From positions 2,666,001 to 2,730,000 of the forward strand of contig NZ_JAFBCQ010000001.1 of the NCBI RefSeq assembly GCF_016907815.1: a stretch of DNA of 64,000 nt. The letters run 5' to 3'. The translations under genes were made by a program, and so were the position numbers. Of the stretch, positions 27,803 through 36,513 are shown one piece after another. The DNA is from Microbacterium aurum. Its GTDB lineage: Bacteria > Actinomycetota > Actinomycetes > Actinomycetales > Microbacteriaceae. The notes below the pieces were generated by a model. That model searched no databases. It was not told the origin of the DNA and saw only the letters and a list, made by a program, of their open reading frames with translations. Each line of letters begins with the position of its first letter. The stretch's first letter is position 1.

Positions 27803-29133
27803 CAGGCCGCAGCCTGCTGACGGAGGCCCTCCACGAGCGTCGCGGCGAGCTGGCGCGCCGCCTCGCGCGTCTCGGGCTGCAGATCGCGGAACGTGATCGC
27901 GCTGCCGGAGGCGATGTGCGGGTCGTACGGCACGCGGACGACGGTGCGCACGCGGCTGGCGAAGTGCGCCTCGAGCTCCTCGGCGCGCACCAGCGCGGCC
28001 CCGGGCCGTGCGGTGTTGAGCACGACGACGGCGCGGCGGACCAGGTCGGCGAAGCCGTTGGTCTCCAGCCACGTCAGCGTCTCGGACGCCAGCCGCGCCT
28101 CGTCGACGCTGAGGCCCGCCACCACGACGATGTCGTCGGCCCGCTCGAGCGTCGCGCCCATGACCGAGTGGACGATCCCCGTGCCGGTGTCGGTGAGGAC
28201 GACGGAGTAAAAGTGCGCGGCGACCTCGGCGACGCTGCGGTAATCGTCGTCGCTGAAGGCCTCCGACACGTGCGGATCGGTGTCGGATGCCAGGATGTCC
28301 AGCCGCGTGTGGTCGCGCGCGACGATGTCGGAGATGTCGTTGAAGCCGCGGACGTCCGCCTGAGCGCGCACGAGATCGCGCACCGTCTTGCCGCTGGTGC
28401 GGCCGATGCGGTCGGCGAGCGTGCCGCGGTCGGGGTTCGCATCGACGGCGATCACCCGGTCCTCACGGGCGTCGGCCAGAGCCATGCCGAGCAGGGTCGT
28501 CACGGTCGTCTTGCCGACGCCGCCCTTGCGCGAGAGCACCGGCACGAACTTCGCGCCGCCGTGCAGCGGCGCGGCGATCCGCCGGTCGAGCTCCTTGCGG
28601 GCGCGCGCCCGCTTGCTGTCGCCGAGGTTCAGACGCCGTCCCGACAGCGTGTAGACGAGGTGGCGCCACGCACCCTCCGGCTCGGGCCGCACCGCGTGGG
28701 CGGGGTCGAGCAGCCGGTCGGCGGTGAGCAGGTCGCTGCTCTCGCGCCCCGCCTCGAAGTCGCCCAGCCGGCGCGACTGCAGCGTGATCTCGGACGTGCG
28801 CGGCCGCAGGCGCTCATGCGCCTCGGCGTGCAGAGCCGACCCCGCGGATGCCGCGGCCACGGCCGTCGCGGATGCGGGTGCCGCGGTCTCCGTCACGGTG
28901 GCCAGGTCGGCATCCACCACGGCATCCGCCGCGAACGTCGCATCGTCGTCCAGCACGACGTCGTCGTCGAGGTCGTCCTCGTCCGTCGCCGTCGGCAGCG
29001 TCACATCGACCTGCGCGGTGGCGCCGTCGACGATGCCGATGCGCGTCGTGTCGATGCCGCCGGTGGTCTCCAGCACTCCGAGATCGACGTCGTCAGACCC
29101 GTTCTCGCTGCCGCTTGTCGCAGGTGGCGTCAC
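27802..29133 (-). CDS. MinD/ParA-like ATPase with long acidic N-terminal extension
   Basis: 443 aa. Residues 1-120 are acidic and Ala/Thr-rich with no visible fold (for example DEDDLDDDVVLDDDATFAA). A SIMIBI ATPase domain from about 190 follows: deviant Walker A VLSRKGGVGKTTVTTLLG, switch VIAVDANPDRGTLADR and VVLTDTGTGIVHSVM. The extended N terminus with a MinD core resembles ATPases associated with type VII secretion or polar organisation in Actinobacteria, but no secretion genes are nearby, so the role is unassigned. It has a GTG start, lies downstream of pyc in the same direction, and is coupled to def. Confidence 0.85.
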   Translation of the reverse strand: MTPPATSGSENGSDDVDLGVLETTGGIDTTRIGIVDGATAQVDVTLPTATDEDDLDDDVVLDDDATFAADAVVDADLATVTETAAPASATAVAAASAGSALHAEAHERLRPRTSEITLQSRRLGDFEAGRESSDLLTADRLLDPAHAVRPEPEGAWRHLVYTLSGRRLNLGDSKRARARKELDRRIAAPLHGGAKFVPVLSRKGGVGKTTVTTLLGMALADAREDRVIAVDANPDRGTLADRIGRTSGKTVRDLVRAQADVRGFNDISDIVARDHTRLDILASDTDPHVSEAFSDDDYRSVAEVAAHFYSVVLTDTGTGIVHSVMGATLERADDIVVVAGLSVDEARLASETLTWLETNGFADLVRRAVVVLNTARPGAALVRAEELEAHFASRVRTVVRVPYDPHIASGSAITFRDLQPETREAARQLAATLVEGLRQQAAA

Positions 29134-29205
29134 AATTGCACACTCCAGATCACGGCCGGATCATCGGCCGATAAGCTCACGGACGCTCCGCGCCCCGTCC
29201 TCAGG

Positions 29206-32200
29206 CTAGTCGGCGGGCCGGACGACGAGCAAAAGGTCGCCCGCCTCGACGGACGCCGTCGCGGCCAGGACCACCCGCTCCACGACACCGCCGACGGGCG
29301 ACGTGATGGCCGCTTCCATCTTCATCGCCTCGATCGAGGCGACGGGCTGGCCGGCCGTGACGGTGTCACCGGCGGCCACCTTGACGGTGACGACACCGGC
29401 GAAGGGCGCCGCGACCTGTCCCGGCCGCGAGGTGTCGGCCTTCTCGGCAGCGGGCTTGTCGACGGCGATGGAGCGGTCACGCACCCACACCGGCCGCAAC
29501 TGGCCGTTGAGCGTCGTCATGACGGTGCGCATGCCGGCCGCGTCGGGCTCGCCGATCGCCTCCAGCCCCACATACAGCTGCACGCCGGGGTCGATCTCGG
29601 CGACGTGCTCCTCGCCGGGCTTCAGCCCGTAGAAGTAGTCGGGCGTGCCGAGGGTCGACAGGTCGCCATAGGCCTCCCGCGTCGCCTCGAACTCCTTGGC
29701 GGGGCCGGGGAACAGCAGCCGGTTGAGCGTGCGGCGACGCGCGGCGGCCTCGCGGGCGAGCCCCTCCTCCTCGTCGGCGGTGAGCGGCGGGATCTCGACG
29801 TTCGGCTCGCGCCCCGCCAGCACCTTGCTGCGGAAGGGCTCGGGCCACCCGCCCGGCAGGTCGCCGAGCTCGCCCGCCATGAACCCGACCACCGAGTCGG
29901 GGATGTCGTAGTTCTGCGGGTTCTCCTCGAAATCGGCCGGGTCGGCGTCGGCCGCGACGAGCGCGAGCGCCAGGTCGCCGACGACCTTCGAGGACGGCGT
30001 GACCTTCGGGATGCGGCCGAGGATCCGGTCGGCGGCCGCGTACATGTCCTCGATGCGCTCGAACCGGTCGGCGAGACCCAGCGCGATCGCCTGCTGGCGC
30101 AGGTTCGACAGCTGACCGCCGGGGATCTCGTGGTGGTAGACGCGGCCGGTGGGGCTCGGCAGGCCCGACTCGAACGGACGGTACAGGTGGCGTACCGCCT
30201 CCCAGTAGGGCTCGAGGTCGCTGACGGCCTGGAGGTCGAGGCCGGTGTCGCGGTCGGTGTGCGCGAGGGCGGCGACGAGCGCCGACAGCGACGGCTGGCT
30301 GGTCGTGCCGGCGAGCGGTGCGGCCGCGGCATCCACCGCGTCAGCGCCGGCCGCACTGGCGGCCAGCAGTGTCGCCAGCTGACCGCCCGCGGTGTCGTGG
30401 GTGTGCACCGCGACCGGAAGGTCGAACCGCTCGCGCAGCGCCGAGACGAGCTTGGCCGCCGCGGCGGGCCGCAGCAGGCCCGCCATGTCCTTGATCGCGA
30501 GGATGTGCGCGCCGGATGCCGCGACGCGGTCGGCCAGTCGCAGGTAGTAGTCCGGCGTGTACAGCTTCTCGGCGGGGTCGAGGAGGTCGGCCGTGTAGCA
30601 GAGGGCGACCTCGGCGACGGCGGTGCCGGTCTCGAGCACGGCGGAGATCGCCGGCAGCATCTGGTCGACGTCGTTGAGCGCGTCGAAGATGCGGAAGATG
30701 TCGACGCCGCTGGATGCCGCCTCGGCCACGAAGGCGTCGGTGACGGCCGTGGGACGCGGCGTGTAGCCGACGGTGTTGCGCCCGCGCAGCAGCATCTGGA
30801 TCGGGATGTTCGGCATCGCGTCGCGGATCGCCTCGAGCCGTTCCCACGGGTCCTCGGCGAGGAAGCGCAGCGCGACGTCGTAGGTCGCCCCGCCCCACGC
30901 CTCGACCGACAGCAGCTGCGGCGTCATGCGCGCCACGTGCGGTCCGACGCGGACGAGGTCGCGGGTGCGCACGCGCGTCGCGAGCAGCGACTGGTGCGCG
31001 TCGCGGTAGGTCGTCTCGGTGACGGCGAGGGCCGTCTGGGCGCGTAGCGCCGCGGCGAAGCCGGCGGGGCCGAGCTCGCGCAGCCGGTCACGGTTGCCGG
31101 CGGGCGGCGGAACCGTGAGGTCGATCTCGGGCAGCTTGCTTCCGGGCGACACCGACAGCGGCTTCTCACCGTACGGGCGGTTCACCGTGACGTCGGCCAG
31201 CCAGTTCAGCAGCTTCGTGGCGCGGTCGCGCGACGGGTTGCTGGTCAGCAGCTCGGGGCGCTCGTCGATGAACGACGTCGACAGGTCGCCGGCGGCGAAC
31301 GCCGGGTCGGCGAGCACCGCGCGCAGGAACGGCACGTTGGTCGCGACGCCGCGGATCCGGTACTCGGCGAGGGCCCGCTTGGCGCGCGTGACGGCCGACG
31401 GGAAGTCGCGGGCACGACACGTGAGCTTGGCGAGCATGGAGTCGAAGTGAGGGCTGATCTGCGACCCCGCGGCGGTCGTGCCGCCGTCGAGGCGGATGCC
31501 GGCGCCGCCGGGCGACCGGTACGTCGTGATGCGGCCGGTGTCGGGCCGGAACCCCTGCGCCGGATCCTCCGTCGTGATGCGGCACTGCAGCGCCGCGCCG
31601 CGGAGCTGGATCGCGTCCTGCAGGAGGCCGAGCTCGGCGAGGGTCTCGCCCGCGGCGATGCGCATCTGCGACTGCACGAGGTCGACGTCGGTGACCTCCT
31701 CGGTCACGGTGTGCTCGACCTGGATGCGCGGGTTCATCTCGATGAAGACGGCTTCGCCGGTGCGCGGGCCGGCCGTCTCGAGCAGGAACTCCACGGTGCC
31801 GGCGTTGACGTAGCCGATCGAACGGGCGAACGCGACCGCGTGGGAGGTGAGCGCATCGCGGATCGCGGGCTCGAGGTTCGGCGCGGGCGCGATCTCGATG
31901 ACTTTCTGGTGGCGGCGCTGCACCGAGCAGTCGCGCTCGTAGAGGTGGACGGTCTCGCCCGCGGCATCCGCGAGGATCTGCACCTCGATGTGCCGCGGCC
32001 GGATGACGGCCTGCTCGAGGAAGACGCGGCCGTCGCCGAACGCGGCGGCGGCTTCACGCGAGGCCTCCGCGATGGCGGGCGGCAGCTCGCCGGCGGTCTC
32101 GACGCGCCGCATGCCGCGGCCGCCGCCGCCGGCGACGGCCTTCACGAAGATCGGGAAGCCGATCTCGTCCGCCTGTGCGACGAGCGCGTCGACGTCGTCG

Positions 32201-32613
32201 GATGCCGGTGTGGAGCGCAGCACGGGGACGCCCGCCGCGATGGCGTGCTCCTTGGCGGTGACCTTGTTGCCCGCCATCTCGAGCACCCGCGCGGGCGGGC
32301 CGATGAAGGTGATGCCGTTCTCCGCGGCGCGCGCGGCGAGCTCCGGATTCTCGGAGAGGAAGCCGTAGCCCGGGTAGATGGCGTCGGCGCCGGCGGCCAG
32401 CGCGACGCGGATGATCTCGTCGACGTCGAGGTAGGCGCGGACCGGGTGGCCCTGCTCGCCGATCTCGTACGATTCGTCCGCCTTCTGCCGGTGGAGCGAT
32501 CCCCGGTCCTCCCAGGGGTACACCGCGACGGTGCGCGCTCCCAGCTCGAAGGCCGCCCGGAATGCGCGAATGGCGATCTCACCGCGGTTCGCGACCAGGA
32601 TCTTGCGGAACAT
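29206..32613 (-). CDS. pyc: Pyruvate carboxylase
   Basis: 1135 aa, one chain. It carboxylates pyruvate to oxaloacetate (anaplerosis). Biotin carboxylase domain at about 1-450 (KILVANRGEIAIRAFRAAFE, glycine-rich AVAGGGGRGMRR, EMNPRIQVEHTVTEEV). Carboxyltransferase domain at about 530-800 (EAWGGATYDVALRFL, HTHDTAGGQ). Biotinyl domain with the lysine in SIEAMKMEA at the C terminus. The ATG at 32613 follows AGAGG. The gene is divergent from parA with a 63-nt intergenic region. Confidence 0.97.
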   Translation of the reverse strand: MFRKILVANRGEIAIRAFRAAFELGARTVAVYPWEDRGSLHRQKADESYEIGEQGHPVRAYLDVDEIIRVALAAGADAIYPGYGFLSENPELAARAAENGITFIGPPARVLEMAGNKVTAKEHAIAAGVPVLRSTPASDDVDALVAQADEIGFPIFVKAVAGGGGRGMRRVETAGELPPAIAEASREAAAAFGDGRVFLEQAVIRPRHIEVQILADAAGETVHLYERDCSVQRRHQKVIEIAPAPNLEPAIRDALTSHAVAFARSIGYVNAGTVEFLLETAGPRTGEAVFIEMNPRIQVEHTVTEEVTDVDLVQSQMRIAAGETLAELGLLQDAIQLRGAALQCRITTEDPAQGFRPDTGRITTYRSPGGAGIRLDGGTTAAGSQISPHFDSMLAKLTCRARDFPSAVTRAKRALAEYRIRGVATNVPFLRAVLADPAFAAGDLSTSFIDERPELLTSNPSRDRATKLLNWLADVTVNRPYGEKPLSVSPGSKLPEIDLTVPPPAGNRDRLRELGPAGFAAALRAQTALAVTETTYRDAHQSLLATRVRTRDLVRVGPHVARMTPQLLSVEAWGGATYDVALRFLAEDPWERLEAIRDAMPNIPIQMLLRGRNTVGYTPRPTAVTDAFVAEAASSGVDIFRIFDALNDVDQMLPAISAVLETGTAVAEVALCYTADLLDPAEKLYTPDYYLRLADRVAASGAHILAIKDMAGLLRPAAAAKLVSALRERFDLPVAVHTHDTAGGQLATLLAASAAGADAVDAAAAPLAGTTSQPSLSALVAALAHTDRDTGLDLQAVSDLEPYWEAVRHLYRPFESGLPSPTGRVYHHEIPGGQLSNLRQQAIALGLADRFERIEDMYAAADRILGRIPKVTPSSKVVGDLALALVAADADPADFEENPQNYDIPDSVVGFMAGELGDLPGGWPEPFRSKVLAGREPNVEIPPLTADEEEGLAREAAARRRTLNRLLFPGPAKEFEATREAYGDLSTLGTPDYFYGLKPGEEHVAEIDPGVQLYVGLEAIGEPDAAGMRTVMTTLNGQLRPVWVRDRSIAVDKPAAEKADTSRPGQVAAPFAGVVTVKVAAGDTVTAGQPVASIEAMKMEAAITSPVGGVVERVVLAATASVEAGDLLLVVRPAD

Positions 32614-32676
32614 CTGCACCTCTTCCCCGAGTGCCTGAGTGTGATCACAGCCTAGGGGACGGTAACGTAGAGCCTC

Positions 32677-33483
32677 GTGCACGTACTCTCCGTCTCCTCA
32701 CTCAAGGGGGGTGTCGGCAAGACGACCGTGACTCTGGGTCTCGCCTCCGCGGCGTTCGCCCGGGGCGTGCGGACTCTCGTCGTCGACCTCGACCCCCAGT
32801 CCGACGTGTCGACGGGGATGGACATCCAGGTCGCCGGGCGTCTGAACGTCGCCGACGTGCTCGCCAACCCGAAGGAGAAGGTGGTCCGTCAGGCCATCAC
32901 CCCCAGCGGCTGGGCGAAGGTGCACCCGGGCACGATCGATGTCATGATCGGCAGCCCCTCGGCCATCAACTTCGACGGCCCGCACCCGAGCGTGCGCGAC
33001 GTGTGGAAGCTCGAGGAGGCCCTCGCCACGATCGAGGCCGACTACGACCTCGTCCTCATCGACTGCGCGCCCTCGCTGAACGCCCTCACCCGCACGGCGT
33101 GGGCGGCATCCGACCGCGTCATCGTCGTCACCGAGCCGGGACTGTTCTCGGTCGCCGCCGCCGACCGCGCGCTGCGTGCGATCGAGGAGATCCGCCGCGG
33201 CCTCTCGCCGCGCCTGCAGCCGCTGGGAATTGTCGTCAATCGGGTGCGCCCGCAGTCGATCGAGCACCAGTTCCGCATCAAGGAGCTGCGCGACATGTTC
33301 GGTCCGCTCGTGCTTTCGCCCCAGCTTCCGGAGCGCACGTCGCTGCAGCAGGCGCAGGGCGCTGCCAAGCCGTTGCACATCTGGCCGGGCGACTCCGCCC
33401 AGGAGCTGGCGGGCGACTTCGACGCCCTGCTCGATCGCGTCATGCGCACCGGCCGCATCGCCGCCGGCGAACAGCGCGCCTGA
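32677..33483 (+). CDS. ParA-family ATPase
   Basis: 268 aa. Walker A VSSLKGGVGKTTVTLGLA, then LVVDLDPQSDVSTGM and LVLIDCAPSLNALTR. Residues 180-190 give the usual ERTSLQQAQG near the C terminus. No ParB gene or parS site was seen nearby, so it is not obviously a chromosome-partition pair. It is an orphan ParA beside the MerR/FtsR/FHA group, an arrangement that suggests a cell-cycle role (inference). GTG start. Confidence 0.88.
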   Translation: MHVLSVSSLKGGVGKTTVTLGLASAAFARGVRTLVVDLDPQSDVSTGMDIQVAGRLNVADVLANPKEKVVRQAITPSGWAKVHPGTIDVMIGSPSAINFDGPHPSVRDVWKLEEALATIEADYDLVLIDCAPSLNALTRTAWAASDRVIVVTEPGLFSVAAADRALRAIEEIRRGLSPRLQPLGIVVNRVRPQSIEHQFRIKELRDMFGPLVLSPQLPERTSLQQAQGAAKPLHIWPGDSAQELAGDFDALLDRVMRTGRIAAGEQRA

Positions 33484-33562
33484 CCCTTCCCGCACGCTGA
33501 AGACGGCGTCGTCGAGACGACGGCCTCGCGGAGACGCGGTTCAGGCCTCGCGGAGACGCGGA

Positions 33563-34108
33563 TCAGGCGGAGCGGACGGCGCGGCGCGCGGCGAGCTCGT
33601 CGACGGGGTCCGGCGCCTGCGGGTCGAAGTCGAGCAGGGTCGACTCCACCTCGTGCAGCACCTTGCCCACGGCGATGCCGAACACGCCCTGACCGCGGCT
33701 GACGAGGTCGATGACCTCGTCGTTCGAGGTGCACAGGTACACCGATGCACCGTCGCTCATAAGGGTGGTCCCGGCGAGGTCCCGGATGCCGGCGGCGCGC
33801 AGCTGGTCGACGGCGGTGCGGATCTGCTGCAGCGAGATGCCGGTGTCGAGCAGGCGCTTGACGAGCTTCAGCACGAGGATGTCGCGGAAGCCGTAGAGGC
33901 GCTGCGAGCCGGAGCCTTTGGCGCCGCGCACGGTCGGCTCGACGAGTTCGGTGCGGGCCCAGTAGTCCAGCTGGCGGTACGTGATGCCGGCGGCCCGGGC
34001 GGCGACGGCGCCGCGGTAGCCGACCTCGTCATCCATCTGCGGCAGGCCGTCGGTGAACAGGAGTTCGGTGGCGAACGGCGCTTCGCCGGGAAGGTCTCCC
34101 GCGGTCAT
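33563..34108 (-). CDS. MerR-family regulator, second of a tandem pair
   Basis: 181 aa. A winged-helix MerR domain (GITYRQLDYWARTELVEPTV, GSQRLYGFRDILVLKLVKRLLDTGISLQQIRTAVDQLRAAG) precedes a C-terminal domain of about 90 residues with SDGASVYLCTSNDEVIDLVSRGQGVFGIAVG. It corresponds to the regulator that follows FtsR in C. glutamicum and to the M. tuberculosis Rv1828 group. It is 103 nt downstream of ftsR on the same strand. Targets are not known from sequence. Confidence 0.86.
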   Translation of the reverse strand: MTAGDLPGEAPFATELLFTDGLPQMDDEVGYRGAVAARAAGITYRQLDYWARTELVEPTVRGAKGSGSQRLYGFRDILVLKLVKRLLDTGISLQQIRTAVDQLRAAGIRDLAGTTLMSDGASVYLCTSNDEVIDLVSRGQGVFGIAVGKVLHEVESTLLDFDPQAPDPVDELAARRAVRSA

Positions 34109-34211
34109 ACTCGCCTCCCGACGAACTCCGGTGTGTGCTTCCACGGTAGATGAGCACCTGCCCTCCGGCAACGACATCCGCATCCGGGGCTGCGGCGTGT
34201 CGCGGTTCGAC

Positions 34212-34892
34212 TCACGGAGTGAGACGATCCAGCGCAGTGTGGACGACGGCCGCCCGCACCTCTTCGAGCCGCCGCACGAGCTCGGGGGCGAGCTCGCCCG
34301 CACGTGCACGTGAAGCGGCATCCGTCCGGCGCAGCAGCGGCGCCAGCGCGCTCTCAACGAGCGCGACCTCGCGCTCCGCCGCCTGACGGAGCCCACGGAT
34401 GTGGCGCGGCTGGATGCCGTGGCCATCGAGCGCGACCAGCGCGCGCAACAGACCCAGGGCACGGTCGTCGAAGCTGTCGGATGCCGGGATCAGCCCGGTC
34501 GAGACGGCGTCGTTGAGCAGGCCCGCCGGCGCGCCCGCCGCCTGCAGCAGCTCGTCGCGACGGTAGCGGCGCGGTGCCGTCACGATCGAGGCCGGCGGCG
34601 TGCCGCCGGCACCGGCGCCGTGCTCGTCGAGGTACTCGCGGATCCGCGCCAGCGGCATGTAGTGGTCGCGCTGCAGCGTGAGCGCGGTGCGCAGGCGCTC
34701 GAGGTCCACCGGCGAGAACTTGCGGTAGCCCGAGTCGGTGCGCAGGGGCGTGACGATGCCCTGCACCTCGAGGTAGCGCAGCTTGCTGGCGCTGAGGTCG
34801 GAGAACTCCGGGGTCAGTCGGGCGAGCACCTGACCGATGCTGAGATACCCCGCCGACGAGGAACGAGGGCGGGAGGAGGATGCGGCCGTCAC
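34212..34892 (-). CDS. ftsR: MerR-family regulator FtsR-like
   Basis: 226 aa. MerR HTH near residue 20 (YLSIGQVLARLTPEFSDLSASKLRYLEVQG, TDSGYRKFSPVDLERLRTAL) and a dimerisation/C-terminal helical region. In C. glutamicum the MerR regulator immediately downstream of the FHA gene odhI is FtsR, an activator of ftsZ. The same order is seen here, with the GTG start overlapping the FHA stop by 4 nt. A perfect palindrome of MerR type occurs in this window's ftsZ promoter (2467-2483), which fits this role. Confidence 0.82.
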   Translation of the reverse strand: MTAASSSRPRSSSAGYLSIGQVLARLTPEFSDLSASKLRYLEVQGIVTPLRTDSGYRKFSPVDLERLRTALTLQRDHYMPLARIREYLDEHGAGAGGTPPASIVTAPRRYRRDELLQAAGAPAGLLNDAVSTGLIPASDSFDDRALGLLRALVALDGHGIQPRHIRGLRQAAEREVALVESALAPLLRRTDAASRARAGELAPELVRRLEEVRAAVVHTALDRLTP

Positions 34893-35398
34893 CCTCGAAT
34901 CGCCTGGTCCGGGGTCACCTGATCGCGGTCGACGGGCGACGCGAAGAAGTTCAGGCGGAACTTGCCGATGCGCACCTCGGCGCCGTCGACGAGGATCGAG
35001 CGGTCCACCCGCTCCCCGTTGACGTAGCTGCCGTTGAGAGAGCGCTGGTCGACGAGTTCGAACACATTGCCGGTCCGGGTGATCTCGGCGTGGCGACGCG
35101 AGACGGTCACGTCGTCGAAGAAGATGTCGGCCTCGGGGTGACGCCCGACGGTCGTGACGTCGGCGTCGAGCAGGTAGCGCGCGCCCGCCGTCGGGCCCGA
35201 GCGCACCAGGAGCAGCGCCGAGCGGGCGGGCAGGGCGCCGATGGCCTCGAGCTCGACGTCGGTGAGGTCGCTGCCGAACGGCACGAAGGAGAGGTCGGAA
35301 TCGTGCCCGAAGGTCTGCGTGGTGTCGGCCGACCGGCCGTCGCCCACGCCGCGGCGGATCTCGTCGCCGCTGCCGGCGTCTCGGCTGTTGTCTTCCAC
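34889..35398 (-). CDS. garA: FHA-domain protein GarA/OdhI type
   Basis: 169 aa. A flexible N terminus with a TT-containing segment (SADTTQTFGHDSD) aligns with the kinase-phosphorylated ETTS motif of GarA/OdhI. The FHA domain at about 60-150 has VGRHPEADIFFDDVTVSRRHAEI and DQRSLNGSYVNGERV. Unphosphorylated homologues inhibit 2-oxoglutarate dehydrogenase; phosphorylation by PASTA kinases relieves this. The threonine context differs from the canonical ETTS (DTTQ here), so which residue is modified is uncertain. gcvH, usually the next gene, is absent. Confidence 0.85.
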   Translation of the reverse strand: MEDNSRDAGSGDEIRRGVGDGRSADTTQTFGHDSDLSFVPFGSDLTDVELEAIGALPARSALLLVRSGPTAGARYLLDADVTTVGRHPEADIFFDDVTVSRRHAEITRTGNVFELVDQRSLNGSYVNGERVDRSILVDGAEVRIGKFRLNFFASPVDRDQVTPDQAIRG

Positions 35399-35583
35399 GA
35401 TGGGCCTCCTCCCCCTTCACCCTAACGGATCGACCCCGACCCGGAAGCCCCGGATCCGGGCCGGTGGGCCGGTCGCGAATGTTGCACCGTGTGTCGGCCG
35501 GAAGGCGCCGGATCGGCCGTCGACCTAGCCTGAGAGAGCCGGGAGACCCCGGCATCCGTCACCGCCCTCGCAAGGAGCCCCAC

Positions 35584-35931
35584 GTGTCCCCGTCGCAGAA
35601 CCGCCTCACGCCCGCCCCGGTGCGTCAGGACGCGATCTGCATGTGCGCGCGCGGCGGTGCCTGCACCTCGTTCGCCCCCGGGCACGCGGTGCATCTCATT
35701 CAGGCGCGACTGGTCGCGGCGACGCCCGGCGAGTGGGTCGACGCGATCGTTACGACGGCGGATGCCGGCGAAGGCAGCATCCTGCTGCACACGCTCGACG
35801 GCGCGCCGATCGCCGTGTGGAACGGCGCCGGTGCGGCGCAGCACGTCGCGGTGGGGACGCCGGTGGCGTACCACCCGCGCTATCACGTGCTGAGCGTGGG
35901 CGCCGAGCGGTTCAACGCGCTCGCGCTCTGA
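35584..35931 (+). CDS. Hypothetical protein with CxC-x5-C cysteine cluster
   Basis: 115 aa, unrecognised. GTG at 35584 with AAGGAG 6 nt upstream. The segment CMCARGGAC near residue 20 could be a small metal site or disulfide. The rest looks like a compact beta-rich fold. No signal peptide. It is divergent from the FHA gene and convergent with the copper-storage gene; the location next to copper proteins and the cysteines may be coincidence. Confidence 0.6.
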   Translation: MSPSQNRLTPAPVRQDAICMCARGGACTSFAPGHAVHLIQARLVAATPGEWVDAIVTTADAGEGSILLHTLDGAPIAVWNGAGAAQHVAVGTPVAYHPRYHVLSVGAERFNALAL

Positions 35932-35984
35932 CCTCGCGCTCGCCCTCTGACCTGGCGCTCGCGCTGCGCGTCGGCGGCCGCTGC

Positions 35985-36392
35985 TCAGCCGGCGGCGAGC
36001 GCTTCGCGCATCGCCATGCACGCATCCATGCAGGCCTGGCAGGAGTCCGCGCACATCTTGCACACGGGGCTGGAGTCGGCGTGCATCATGCACATGTCCA
36101 TGCAGGTCTGACACATCGCGATGCAGGCGTCGAGCATCGCCATCATCGACGCCGGGGTCATCCCCTGCATCCGCATCATGGCGCGCATCATCGTGTTGCA
36201 CATGTCTGCGCAGTTCATGCACGACGGCGCGCAGTCCATCATCTGCGTCGAGCACACCGTGCAGGCCTGCTCGCATGCGGCGCACGCGTCCATGCACGCC
36301 TGCGCGGCGGCCATCATCGCGGACATGTCCGTCGACATGCCCTCCATCGACATCATGTCCGCGGACATGGCGTCCATCATCATGGCGTCCAT
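35985..36392 (-). CDS. Cys/Met-rich four-helix copper storage protein, Csp-like
   Basis: 135 aa with an extreme composition: cysteines spaced for the inside of a helical bundle (CMDACAACEQACTVC, CAPSCMNCADMC, CIAMCQTCMDMC, CKMCADSCQACMDAC) and many methionines in the N terminus. This matches the Csp family, whose bundles store many Cu(I) ions on Cys pairs. There is no Tat or Sec signal, so it is probably cytosolic (Csp3-like). The ATG at 36392 is preceded by AGAGG; an upstream start at 36413 lacks one. It is divergent from a CopC-like gene 121 nt away. Confidence 0.82.
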   Translation of the reverse strand: MDAMMMDAMSADMMSMEGMSTDMSAMMAAAQACMDACAACEQACTVCSTQMMDCAPSCMNCADMCNTMMRAMMRMQGMTPASMMAMLDACIAMCQTCMDMCMMHADSSPVCKMCADSCQACMDACMAMREALAAG

Positions 36393-36513
36393 CTCGCACC
36401 TCTTCCGTGTCACGGCGGACGTGGAGTCCCCGAGCCCTTCGAGGCGGCCCGCCTGCCGCCATGGTAGGCCTCGGGGCGCGGTCGCAACAGGCGCGGATAG
36501 GCTCGTGAGTGTG

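Noticed and set aside
27916..31047. 1043-codon plus-strand frame opposite the MinD-like gene and pyc
   Set aside because: Antisense of two strongly recognisable proteins; no motifs, Arg/Asp-rich low-information sequence.
32640..32649. TGTGATCACA between pyc and parA, reminiscent of a CRP/GlxR site
   Set aside because: CRP-type sites need a 6-nt spacer between TGTGA and TCACA; here the halves are fused, so it is probably chance.
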